From an uncultured Eubacterium sp. (lineage in GTDB: Bacteria; Bacillota_A; Clostridia; Lachnospirales; Lachnospiraceae), in NCBI GenBank assembly GCA_948759685.1, contig CAQBGY010000055.1, forward strand, positions 1 to 14,990: 14,990 bases of DNA, written 5' to 3'. The position numbers and the translations under genes were made by a program. Shown here in pieces: positions 1-9,100 of this stretch. The first letter of the stretch is position 1, and every line of letters starts with the position of its first letter. Below the pieces are notes generated by a model. The model was given only the letters and a program-made list of their open reading frames with translations, had not been told where the DNA came from and did no database searches.

Positions 1-2073
1 TTCCTTTTCTTTCTCCAAAATAATCTCATACATCTTTTCGAACTTAGGATCGTCTTTTGTCAACTTCGCAGACAGATCAGCAATCTCATCCGCCAATTCA
101 AACAAAGAATTTTCAAAGTCATCATTCATTTCAAAGTCATATTCATACAATTCACCATCTTCTTGTATCTGGTTCAGTTTTCTAGTAACAATATCATTCA
201 TAAATGGTACCAGACCATAGATACAGCTTGATGCCTGTCTCATAATTGTACACATCATAAAACGAACACTTCTGCTGCCGTGCAGCATTGTAAGTGCCGT
301 TTCTTCAAACTCCATTAAGGCATCGTATAAATCTCTTTGCAACATATTAAACGGCGCCTTAACAGTAAGATTTCTACGAATACAGAAATCCTCAATATCT
401 TTTCTCCGAGTACGGTTAATAATTCCATGGAACGAATGCAATGCTTCAATCCTTGAAATCATATCCATCTTTTCTTCTCTTGTGACTTCCTCTTTATCTA
501 AGAAGTCATATATCTTTTCAAAATCCGGACTATGCTGAATAACATTTCTGCCCCAATTCGTCTCCAAAATGCGGGCAATTTCAGCTCTGCCATCTTCCTG
601 CCAGCCTTCTGCCTGATTACGAACTGCACGCAAAAGATTGTTTATGTACTGATTCGGTTCTGCCATTGTACGAAAGGTATCCTTATCAATAATCAAGTCC
701 GGTCTGAGTAAATTCAAAAGTGTATATAAATCATTATTACCATTCTGTAATGGCGTTGCGGTAAGGAATACAACTGCATCCGCATTTTTACAGAACGCAT
801 CAACACCCTTATACCACCATGTATTCGCATTTCTGATCGTGTGCGCTTCATCCACGATTACTAAATCAAAATGTGGCGGCGGGTCAAGTTCTGCTAACCC
901 GAGTCCTTTTTTCTTCTTGGAGGATGTTGACTGTGTTCCCATCACAGAATCTTCTCCAAATAAGGAATATGGAATAATCGTCTTGTTATGTCGCTCAGGC
1001 CACACACCATCTCTCTTGGTCTCAGAGATGGCTTCAGCCAACTCCCTGCCATCTAACTGCGTGAAGTTTTCATCAAAACGCTTCATCTCAAGAACCCATT
1101 TACGTTCTGCCACAAGTGGTCTTGGACAGATAATAAGTACCGAGGAAACATTAGAACGTGCTTCCATCTCCTTCAGAATAAGTCCTGCTTCAATCGTCTT
1201 ACCAACACCTACATCATCTGCAATAAGCAGCTTAGGTATCTCTGCCTTAATCATCTTCAAAGCCGGTCTGAACTGATATGGTACAAAATCAATCCTTGCT
1301 GCGTTCAAAGAGTACAGATTACTATTACCAGGATGGTTAATCTGATATGCTGTCAATAATGAACGCACTCTTTTTATTGGTAAATGATTCAACTTGCGCT
1401 TTGGTTTCAAAGGTTGAATCTGTTCTCCATAGAAAGACTGAATAGAACCGTTGATAAGTACAGAATACTTATTCCCTTCCATCTCGGTAACAGCGCCAAT
1501 GATTGATGCATCACTCACTAAAGTAACAACATCGCCGACTTTAATGCCGCCAGTTGTCTGCACCTCCGGTTCACTTGATTCAACAATAACAGGCTTATCC
1601 TCTTCCGGCTTAATTTCCTTAGCTTCTTCCACATCAAAAATAAAATTCTCCATATCTCTGGTTTCTTTCATGGAAGCATCGAAAGCCTGCATTAAAGCAA
1701 TCATCGTATCTACATTAGAAATCACCTTTTCTTTATTAATTGCACTTGGTGTAATATGCGCCCATGAATTACGGACTTCCTGCATTTTTCTGATATTGTT
1801 ACGCTCCTTGTTATTTACAAAGAATCTGCTGGTAATGACAAACCAGTTGCGATCAAAAATCCGCAGTAATTCAGCCAAATCAAGACCATTAATGCTTGTA
1901 ATTTTATTATTGAGCACATGCTCTCGCTGTAACGTACTAAGGTTGTTCACAACAAGTTCCTGCCACCAATTATCTGTGATCATTGGCAGCTTCTTACTTA
2001 ACCATGCTCCCATTTTTCCGTTAAGCTGGAACATGAACTCATTCATTTTACTGATTATATACGAGTTATTCAT
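1..2073 (-). CDS. HEPN (Swt1-type) - SNF2/RapA-like DEAH helicase, C-terminus cut off by window edge
   Basis: A superfamily 2 ATPase/translocase of the SNF2/RapA type, partial: 691 codons are visible with no stop before base 1. Residues about 30-130 form a helical domain resembling the Swt1 HEPN family, with the catalytic R-x4-H motif at R101 to H106 (RNSWAH), predicting metal-independent RNase activity. An acidic linker (about 147-171) leads to a small beta-rich, SH3/Tudor-like segment (about 176-222) like that at the start of RapA. The helicase N-lobe follows: YQFRPA near 266-271, Walker A DVGVGKT at 287-293, DEAH at 408-411, motif III TATP at 438-441, and a SNF2-like NRTRRKDI at 553-560. 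The second helicase lobe (motifs IV-VI) must lie to the left. The start at 2073 has GGAGG seven bases upstream. It sits 58 bases after pglZ, where BREX type 1 systems normally carry brxL. Likely role (inferred): a DNA-tracking defence effector or a brxL/brxH-type replacement. Confidence 0.88.
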   Translation of the reverse strand, partial: MNNSYIISKMNEFMFQLNGKMGAWLSKKLPMITDNWWQELVVNNLSTLQREHVLNNKITSINGLDLAELLRIFDRNWFVITSRFFVNNKERNNIRKMQEVRNSWAHITPSAINKEKVISNVDTMIALMQAFDASMKETRDMENFIFDVEEAKEIKPEEDKPVIVESSEPEVQTTGGIKVGDVVTLVSDASIIGAVTEMEGNKYSVLINGSIQSFYGEQIQPLKPKRKLNHLPIKRVRSLLTAYQINHPGNSNLYSLNAARIDFVPYQFRPALKMIKAEIPKLLIADDVGVGKTIEAGLILKEMEARSNVSSVLIICPRPLVAERKWVLEMKRFDENFTQLDGRELAEAISETKRDGVWPERHNKTIIPYSLFGEDSVMGTQSTSSKKKKGLGLAELDPPPHFDLVIVDEAHTIRNANTWWYKGVDAFCKNADAVVFLTATPLQNGNNDLYTLLNLLRPDLIIDKDTFRTMAEPNQYINNLLRAVRNQAEGWQEDGRAEIARILETNWGRNVIQHSPDFEKIYDFLDKEEVTREEKMDMISRIEALHSFHGIINRTRRKDIEDFCIRRNLTVKAPFNMLQRDLYDALMEFEETALTMLHGSRSVRFMMCTIMRQASSCIYGLVPFMNDIVTRKLNQIQEDGELYEYDFEMNDDFENSLFELADEIADLSAKLTKDDPKFEKMYEIILEKEKE

Positions 2074-2110
2074 CGTCCGTCCTCCAAATCCTTTTTCTAT
2101 AGCATATCGC

Positions 2111-2133
2111 AACTGCGCAGTACCTTCGCAGTT
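2111..2133 (-). other. Small hairpin overlapping the pglZ stop, in the gap before the helicase gene
   Basis: AACTGCG at 2111-2117 and CGCAGTT at 2127-2133 are perfect inverted repeats, giving a 7-bp stem with a 9-base loop. No T-run follows on the coding strand, so it is not a convincing intrinsic terminator. It is flanked by an 8-base direct repeat AGCATATC at 2101-2108 and 2136-2143. It could slow translation, protect mRNA or be chance. Confidence 0.35.
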
Positions 2134-4657
2134 ACAGCATATCTGCGATGTCAATTTCAAACTTATATCTATGATGTTCAATTCTTTCATCATCCATATC
2201 TGCCAATACAAGGAAATAATCTTCATTTCTGCTGTATTTTCCACTCTTGAGTGTAAACTTCTCATTCATCACACGTTTTCTTGCATCTGTATCTCTTACA
2301 TTTGCTATGAGCGGTACATCGTAAGAAATCTTGTTACCTTTTGCATCCACGAAGAACGCCACTAACCGTCTTGGCTTCCTGGTATCTGATACGGGTTCCA
2401 TCTGCATGAAATCCAAGCGAACCTCAATACTTGTTATCTTACTTGTAAATGAGGATAATTCCACATTTACCATTCCGGTATCCTGCTTTCCAGTAAATGT
2501 CTTAACCTTGATTACAGGCACTATCATCTCTTGCAGCGAAGATCCACCATGTACATAATTCTGTCCGCCACCTTTGGTTTTAATAATATCCTCACCAATC
2601 GGTGTCGTAACATACACATTGTTCAGTCTGCTTAAATATGTTAATGCTCTGCTGATAACTGCATCATTCTGTACACGGTCAACAGAAAGCAGGTATCTCT
2701 TATTAACAACAGAAATCTGTTCCTTATCCATAGAGATTTTATCTGATTCCTGTAATTTATCTCTCTTGTAAATAAAACCGTGGTCTGCAGTAATCAAATA
2801 TCTCGTAGCAGATACATATCCGGTAATTCTACGAATCAATGCCTGGATTTCTTCAATCGCTTCCTGACACGCATGAAACACTTCATTCTCGGATCTGCTG
2901 CTTTCTCCTCTACCATCAATCTGATTCTGATAGATATATACCACATCCTTATCCTGCAGCATCTGGCGAATTTCATCTTTCCTTGCATTCATAACCTTAT
3001 CAAAATCATAACAAGCCGAACGGGGTATCGCTGTCTGCAAAATCTTCTGTCTCTCAGCCATACTGTTACCACAATGCATTCCATCAACTGTGACATCAAG
3101 ATTTTCATCAACCACAATTTCCTTATGCGGCAATAACGATGCCATACCCAATGTTGTCTCAGATGGCAGTACGCTTAACATATGACTAATCTTCGCATCA
3201 CACTTTTCATCCAAATCGAGGTTGTCCAACAGCTCCCTGGCACACTCATATCTCATACCATCGGATATAATTACAATAACCTTGCCATCTCTGCCATCTT
3301 CTCTCCTAAATGGCTTTACATATGTTTCATAGAAGTCTTCCTGTCTCATATCTGGATAGGTATTGTATAATTCATCCGTCAAAGTCTGATTCCACTTGCA
3401 GACAAAATCTGTCAGATATTTATTCGTATAGATATTCTCAACCAGTTCCTTAATCTTCTCTATGTTCTCACTCATACCAATCTGATCCATAAAATAGTAG
3501 AACTTGCGGTAATAGGTATCGATCATATAGGTACTCTTTACATAGTCCTCAACCACATCTTTTAACTGTGGCTTGTACGAACGTAAAGAAACCCCTTTGA
3601 TTAAGTGAAACGCATTGTAAAGCATCAAATAATTGATTCTATACTTATCTGCATAGTGATAACATAATTTTGTACGGGTTTCACAAATCTCCGGAATGGT
3701 CAGTCCTGTAATCTTCTCATCCAGCATATTATCTTCAATCTTCGAGATAATCCAGTCAATAATATTCTCATCAAACAGTGCAAACGAATCACAGGCAACA
3801 ATATTTTCTAACGGAATGTTCTTCATAAGTTTTCTGGCATTCAATTCGCAGGCAATTACATCTGCAATATCATCATACACTGCTTTAGATTCCTCATTGT
3901 TCATCAGATTCTTTACAAAAACAACAACATCATTCTGCTTGCCGGACAAGAATGTTTTCCATTCCTTTGGAATATTGCCATCTGCCAAAGTATCTGTATA
4001 TGTCACAATCATTGTAACCATGAATTTAAGAATTGTAGGCGTTGTATCCTTATATCCATACTGTGTTTCGCATAACTGCCAAAAAGATTTATCAATCTTG
4101 TTTGTAACAAATTTCTTTAATATGGCATTATCATCCATTCCAGCAAGAACTATCTTCTTCATCAGTTCCTCAAAGCTAACTGTCTTAATTCCTGCCAGTA
4201 CACACATTACACCTAATGCTAACTTCTCCGATGTGTAATCTGTAATTTGCAGATTCTGAAACTTAGTCGTATTGGTCGCATTCCAGAATTTCTTGTATTT
4301 CTTCATCTCATCCTGACACTCTACCGGAATACTTAAATCGCCCATCAACTGAACTAATTTATCTGTATAGAAGTGCTCTGAATAATAGAAAATGTCTACA
4401 AGACTGTTCTCTTTATCCTCTGGTCTGGCAAAAGGTGCATAGACCAGATAATTTGACTCAGTATCACGTTCTTCCAATAACAGTTTTGTCTCAAACCAGT
4501 TATGATCGTTCAACTGCCATATCTTATTGCCTTCTGCCAATTCCAAATTTGGAATGTCTTCGGCATATGCAGCATCATCGTCATACCAAAAGACAATCTT
4601 TCTCTCCGCACCTGCAAGAAGCGTATTCAATTTATTTTGAATTTCTTGTAAATCCAT
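2132..4657 (-). CDS. pglZ: BREX phosphatase-like protein PglZ (type A)
   Basis: PglZ is a core protein of all BREX systems and belongs to the alkaline phosphatase superfamily; it is needed for phage exclusion and, in several type 1 systems, for methylation. The 841-residue length is typical of BREX type 1 PglZ (type A). The N-terminus (residues 1-45, ending in FWYDDDAAY and neighbours) matches the conserved start of that subfamily. The metallo-phosphatase core is visible: strand plus metal-binding aspartate in VIIISDGMRYE-like sequence with D466, the PSETTLGMASLLPH segment with T501/T502, and TADHGFIY with D625 and H626. The last ~150 residues are beta-rich. The start at 4657 has AGGGAG ten bases upstream, lying just after the stop of the preceding AlbA_2 gene (19-base gap), consistent with co-transcription and translational coupling. 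I see no truncation or missing core residue. Confidence 0.95.
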   Translation of the reverse strand: MDLQEIQNKLNTLLAGAERKIVFWYDDDAAYAEDIPNLELAEGNKIWQLNDHNWFETKLLLEERDTESNYLVYAPFARPEDKENSLVDIFYYSEHFYTDKLVQLMGDLSIPVECQDEMKKYKKFWNATNTTKFQNLQITDYTSEKLALGVMCVLAGIKTVSFEELMKKIVLAGMDDNAILKKFVTNKIDKSFWQLCETQYGYKDTTPTILKFMVTMIVTYTDTLADGNIPKEWKTFLSGKQNDVVVFVKNLMNNEESKAVYDDIADVIACELNARKLMKNIPLENIVACDSFALFDENIIDWIISKIEDNMLDEKITGLTIPEICETRTKLCYHYADKYRINYLMLYNAFHLIKGVSLRSYKPQLKDVVEDYVKSTYMIDTYYRKFYYFMDQIGMSENIEKIKELVENIYTNKYLTDFVCKWNQTLTDELYNTYPDMRQEDFYETYVKPFRREDGRDGKVIVIISDGMRYECARELLDNLDLDEKCDAKISHMLSVLPSETTLGMASLLPHKEIVVDENLDVTVDGMHCGNSMAERQKILQTAIPRSACYDFDKVMNARKDEIRQMLQDKDVVYIYQNQIDGRGESSRSENEVFHACQEAIEEIQALIRRITGYVSATRYLITADHGFIYKRDKLQESDKISMDKEQISVVNKRYLLSVDRVQNDAVISRALTYLSRLNNVYVTTPIGEDIIKTKGGGQNYVHGGSSLQEMIVPVIKVKTFTGKQDTGMVNVELSSFTSKITSIEVRLDFMQMEPVSDTRKPRRLVAFFVDAKGNKISYDVPLIANVRDTDARKRVMNEKFTLKSGKYSRNEDYFLVLADMDDERIEHHRYKFEIDIADML

Positions 4658-4676
4658 AAAAAATTATCTCCCTAAA

Positions 4677-6122
4677 TTATTTTTTATAAATAATCCATTT
4701 TCCCTTTTTTGTGGAGCCTATGTGCCCAATCAGACCCGATTTTTTCATTTTGTTTATATGATACCTGACGCCGCCAACCGATATATCCAGTATTTGAGCA
4801 GTCTCTTTAACTGATATTTCAGGTGTTTTCCGCATAATATCAAGGATTCTCTCTGATATTTCTTTGTTAGTTTCTTTGTTAGTTTCTTTGTTAGTTTCTT
4901 TGTTAGTCTCTTTATTCATACTTTCCGGACCCACTTGCAAAACTGCTGCATTCTCCATCGGGATCACAATTTTAAAAATATTATCTTCAATGAACATGGG
5001 CGTCCCGCCCGAATACAATTTAGTATATTTATTGGTATTACGCATTCCTGAACCCAATTCATCTGCATATCCAATTTCTCTAAAAACCTTTGAAATAGGC
5101 GGATTTTTCGGAAATGGCTCGAATTCTGTCAGCCGCAATTCGCCGTGTCCATGTGGCAGATTGCTATTTTTTGTAAAAATCCTGTCTCCTTCGATCACAA
5201 ATTGCGCAGTATAGGCATTAGAATAATCCCTATGAGCCAATATATTCGATATTATTTCTCTCAAAATCTTATCTCTGGCACTAACACTCTGAGTTCCATC
5301 CAAGACAAATATATCGTTCAAGTGTTTCTTTCCAAAATCCATTAATCTTCTGTAACTGTCAATAAGGTTCGTAATAATCACTTCCCTGTCATCATAACGA
5401 TCCAGATTCTTTACTCTGAAAATTGCATCCGTTTTATATTGCGGCAAAACAGACATAATTGTACTGTCTTTTCCAAACAATAAAATTGCAGCAAGCGTAA
5501 TGCCTTCCTTTCCCGTATCCGGATCGCTAATAATCAGACCGGCGCTTCTAAGTATTTCTTCTTCTTCCATATCTGCCCACGCATGATTATCTACCCTTGA
5601 AACAGCCATTTTTTTTGCTCTTCTTATCACATCAAAATCCAAATAATCCAATCCAAAATTCGTATAAACCTTGTTCACAAAATAAGTGCTTTGTTTTCTT
5701 GCGTACATTTTATATACCAACTCTGCATTATCCGTAATATCGATATCTCCCTCATATGTTCTATCCCAAATCCGTCCATTTAAACGCCTGACCTGAGTAC
5801 CCTCCGGAATTCGGATATAAATAATTTTCTTTCTGTCTATTTCGTATACCTCAGGTGTAAGATACATTGGCGGATTAATTTTATTTGCATTATTGACAGA
5901 TGTGGTAAAATCTTTCATCATTTTGTCTATTCGTTCTGAATTGACTCCTCGAATTTCTTTCGTCTTATCTGCAATGCCAAGAAAAAGGTGTCCTCCATTC
6001 CTATTGTTGAAAGAACAGACAGACTCATAAACATCCTTGTTTAAATCATTTTCTGATTTTTTAAATTCAACGTCAATTTTCTCACCGGAATCTATTAGTT
6101 TTTTGAGTTCTTCCATTGTCAT
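4677..6122 (-). CDS. AlbA_2 (Schlafen-like) / GHKL ATP-binding regulator with C-terminal winged helix
   Basis: A 481-residue protein of the AlbA_2 family often annotated as an ATP-binding or putative transcriptional regulator. Residues about 13-112 are the AlbA_2 (Schlafen-type) domain, with the diagnostic VEFKKS near residue 18 and FNNRNGGHLFLGI near 38-50. The central part (about 282-375) is the HATPase_c_4 (GHKL-like) region: E289, N293 and the HRDY motif at 297-300, followed by a DELGSGMRN box. A low-complexity linker of five NKE(T) units at residues 403-421 joins a winged-helix DNA-binding domain (about 422-481, with ISVGGVRYHINKM as recognition helix). The start at 6122 is supported by GGAGGT six bases upstream. 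It is inserted between pglX (34-base gap) and pglZ (19-base gap), a slot known to take accessory defence genes in other BREX loci. It may regulate the operon or act as a separate effector; the sequence does not decide. Confidence 0.88.
   Translation of the reverse strand: MTMEELKKLIDSGEKIDVEFKKSENDLNKDVYESVCSFNNRNGGHLFLGIADKTKEIRGVNSERIDKMMKDFTTSVNNANKINPPMYLTPEVYEIDRKKIIYIRIPEGTQVRRLNGRIWDRTYEGDIDITDNAELVYKMYARKQSTYFVNKVYTNFGLDYLDFDVIRRAKKMAVSRVDNHAWADMEEEEILRSAGLIISDPDTGKEGITLAAILLFGKDSTIMSVLPQYKTDAIFRVKNLDRYDDREVIITNLIDSYRRLMDFGKKHLNDIFVLDGTQSVSARDKILREIISNILAHRDYSNAYTAQFVIEGDRIFTKNSNLPHGHGELRLTEFEPFPKNPPISKVFREIGYADELGSGMRNTNKYTKLYSGGTPMFIEDNIFKIVIPMENAAVLQVGPESMNKETNKETNKETNKETNKEISERILDIMRKTPEISVKETAQILDISVGGVRYHINKMKKSGLIGHIGSTKKGKWIIYKK
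4861..4920 (-). repeat. 12-bp in-frame tandem repeat (NKET units) in the AlbA_2 gene
   Basis: Four near-identical 12-base units (plus strand TCTTTGTTAGTT; the fourth ends in C) occupy 4861-4908, followed by a degenerate fifth unit at 4909-4920. On the coding strand they encode successive Asn-Lys-Glu-Thr units. Because the unit is a multiple of three, gain or loss of copies would change the length of the linker between the ATP-binding region and the winged helix without shifting the frame. Confidence 0.95.
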
Positions 6123-6156
6123 ATGGGCACCTCCAAAACAAATATTTTATTTCTCT

Positions 6157-9100
6157 TTATATTTTTGCCAACAAATCGACCTTTTGTTTCTTACCACCAT
6201 CGACAATCACTTCAATATTTTGGAATAACTGATAATTGTGTTTCACGCCATCGTCCAAATCAATCTCTATCTTCTGTAATGCAAGATGGGATAATGCCTG
6301 ATAATAAATACGCATTTCATTCAGCTGCTTTACATATCTGTCTCTGTCTTTCGTTGCCTTTGCCCTTTCAACAGCGCTTGTAGAGGACTGAATAATATAT
6401 TCCGCATTCTTTAATGCGTTTTCTACTGCATTCTGTGTCTTGTGCAGGTATTCTGAACGGATGAGATTCAGTGTGTCCTTGTTATAGCGGTGCATATAAA
6501 TCAAACATTTAAAACCGTTCTGTTTACCAGAATCAAACAACCAATAGATTGGGCGTTTTTGATATATCTTGCAGTGGTCTTTAAAGAAATCTTTCAAAAA
6601 GTAATTTCGGATTGCCTCTCGTGAAGAAAAACTTTTATTTCCCAGCACACTTGCTATAAACTCCAAATTTTCCTCTAAAGATTCCTCACCATAGACAGCT
6701 TTCACAAATTCTGCAAATCTGTTTACAATATCATCCGCAAAGTATTCTTCGTCCGTAATTGGAATGACGTTATCCGCATCTACTTTCCAGCACTCCAATG
6801 GCTCTTTTCCATCCACTGGAAAATAATAAAAGGGAGTGCCTAATTCTCCAAATGTATATTGCCCATCCATGCGAATATTTGCAGTATCGGCAAATGTTCC
6901 GCCATAATATGCATAGGTATCTTTCATATTTCCGCCTGCAAACATCAAACCGTCTTGATTGAGAGAATACCGCCCGAACATACAGCCTACCGCATAGGAA
7001 ATAAAACTGCGGATATCTCTGCCCAAATCTGCCTTTCGGACTGTAATATCCTTATCTTCTACTTCCGGTGTCAGTTCATCCTGTAATCCATAAATGTCAA
7101 TGAAAATGCGGTTGAGTTCTGCTTCATTGTGCTTCAATTTTTCAAATGCAATATCGGTATAGGCTTTCCATAAACCATAGCTGTCAGAAATCTTTGTTAT
7201 AGCAATATTATCCATTTCTATAGATTTTTGATTCATTTGCAGAAACGGGTGTGTGCTGAAATCCCATGAAGTTTCGAAAGAGTCCCAATCCTGCTGGGCA
7301 TACACAATATTCTCTTTCACTTTACTTGTAATTGCACCAATTTCGTTTTCCTCTAATCTAAATGGAAGCTTTCTAATATATCCACAATTAAAATCTAATG
7401 TTGGAGATATAAATTGTAAATATACTTTTGTTACACAAGAATTTAGAAATCCACATACATAATATAATATATCTTTCTCTGCAAATAATCCTTGCCCTTT
7501 ATCTGCACATATGGCTCCTTGGGGAAACCACCTTATTGAAAAATCATTACTCAAAGCCGACCAAGTTAATCCTTCTTCAAAATATGTTTTAGAATTTTTA
7601 ACAACAAAATCTGGTGTTTTTAAATATTTATATTTCTGAAGTACATCTGACTTAATTTCCTCTCCATCATTTTTATAGTTAACCACTAATTCATTATTAC
7701 CATACCATTTACAGTATGCTCCGCCTTTATTAAATGGAAACCATTTTTTCCCACTTCTTTTCGCATCTTTTGAATCATATGAAAAGCCTATATTTCCAAT
7801 ATCCAGTTCTTGCCAATATCTCACATATTTTTCATTATCAGTCGTTGTTAGTCCTTGACACAATAACATAGATTCGCCGATTGACTGATTTAAGAAACCA
7901 TTTAATACTTTGGGACTTGCCCAATACGCCACCGGACTCCCCGGAATTTTCGTAAAATTATCCTGCACCGCCGTATAGCGTTTTTCCCCTGCAAGATACA
8001 TCTCTTCCTTACCCTTCTGCGTGGTCGGCTCAATCAGCCTGCAATATGTCCCCCTATATTCCGCAATATGGCTTTTCCGCATCACAAAGCTGGTGGTCTG
8101 TACCACTTCCCCGCCGATTTCTTCAAACGCCCTTGCTCCCAAATGCGCCATATTTACAGTATCTGTCATTTGCAATTTTGAACGCAGTTTTTCAAAGCTG
8201 GACAGAAACATCCACGCATGCTGTGTAATCATAGCCTGATATCCGTTTTCTTTCATCATCTGTCCACAACGTTCAATAAATACAGCAAACAAGTCTGCTT
8301 TGCTGTTCGGATAATTCTTTTTTACGAACGCATTTAATTTTGCATTACCATTTGATATCCCCATATACGGGGGATTTGTGGATACTACACAATATTTATT
8401 TGACATAATCCTGCCTTGGCAGATCAGTCTCTTCATTTGACTCTGCGTCAATTCTATCCCTAATGTGTCAAAACTTATTTGTCCATCCGTATTTTCCGAA
8501 TCTGCAAATTCCAGGAGTAATTCCCAATCATAATTATCTACCGCAAGAATAGAACCATATTCTTTCGCATCCCTTAACGCCTCCAATAATCCTTGCATCT
8601 GATTGATAGCATTGTTTTTTTCAATTTCATTTAAATTTGCTCCAAAATACTTTAATTGTCCAAGATTTATTGTATTGCTTTCTTCAACAGCAAGCACCAT
8701 TGGCTCTACAAAACGCCGATTACCTTCTTCATCTTGTTTTCCTCTAAAGAAAGTCCTATTGTATCCTCTTGCCTTCATCATCAGCGCAAAATAGGATAAT
8801 TGATATGCTCTTTTATCAATATCAAGACCTCTGATATTATTTTTCAGAATACTAAACACAGCATCTCTTTCACTAAAACCTTCGCTTCGATAAATGTCCA
8901 TCAAAACATCAAACATATACACCAATATGTGCCCGCTTCCCATACAAGGGTCAATGCACGTAATATCCTTTTGCTCTAATCCGGCATAATCTTTCCTAAT
9001 TTCAACTAACTTTTCAGCAACCGAATCCTCCTGTTCCGCTTCCGGCAAGTAATATTTCCAACCAAATTCTTCTGCCTTTTCCTTTTCATCTATAGAAGGA

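Noticed and set aside
839..1276. Plus-strand open frame of 145 codons opposite the helicase Walker A/DEAH region
   Set aside because: It lies antisense to conserved helicase motifs and has no family features of its own.
1451..2365. Long plus-strand open frame (304 codons) across the helicase-pglZ junction
   Set aside because: It is antisense to two well-supported genes, has no ribosome binding site or recognisable domain, and is a by-product of codon bias in the opposite strand.
3696..4238. Plus-strand open frame of 180 codons inside pglZ
   Set aside because: Antisense to the conserved pglZ frame, Ser/Ile/Phe-rich low-information translation, no domain.
1..4657. Assigning the locus to BREX type 5 because of the helicase
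   Set aside because: Type 5 is described with a second brxC-like gene and a different helicase family position; only one brxC is visible and PglZ resembles type A, so type 1-like is the safer label.
4861..4920. Short repeats as a CRISPR array
   Set aside because: The 12-base units are contiguous with no spacers and lie in frame in a coding sequence.
5609..5616. Run of eight A (coding strand) in the AlbA_2 gene as a possible phase-variation tract
   Set aside because: A single 8-base run in AT-rich DNA is expected by chance; the frame is intact and nothing else points to slippage switching.
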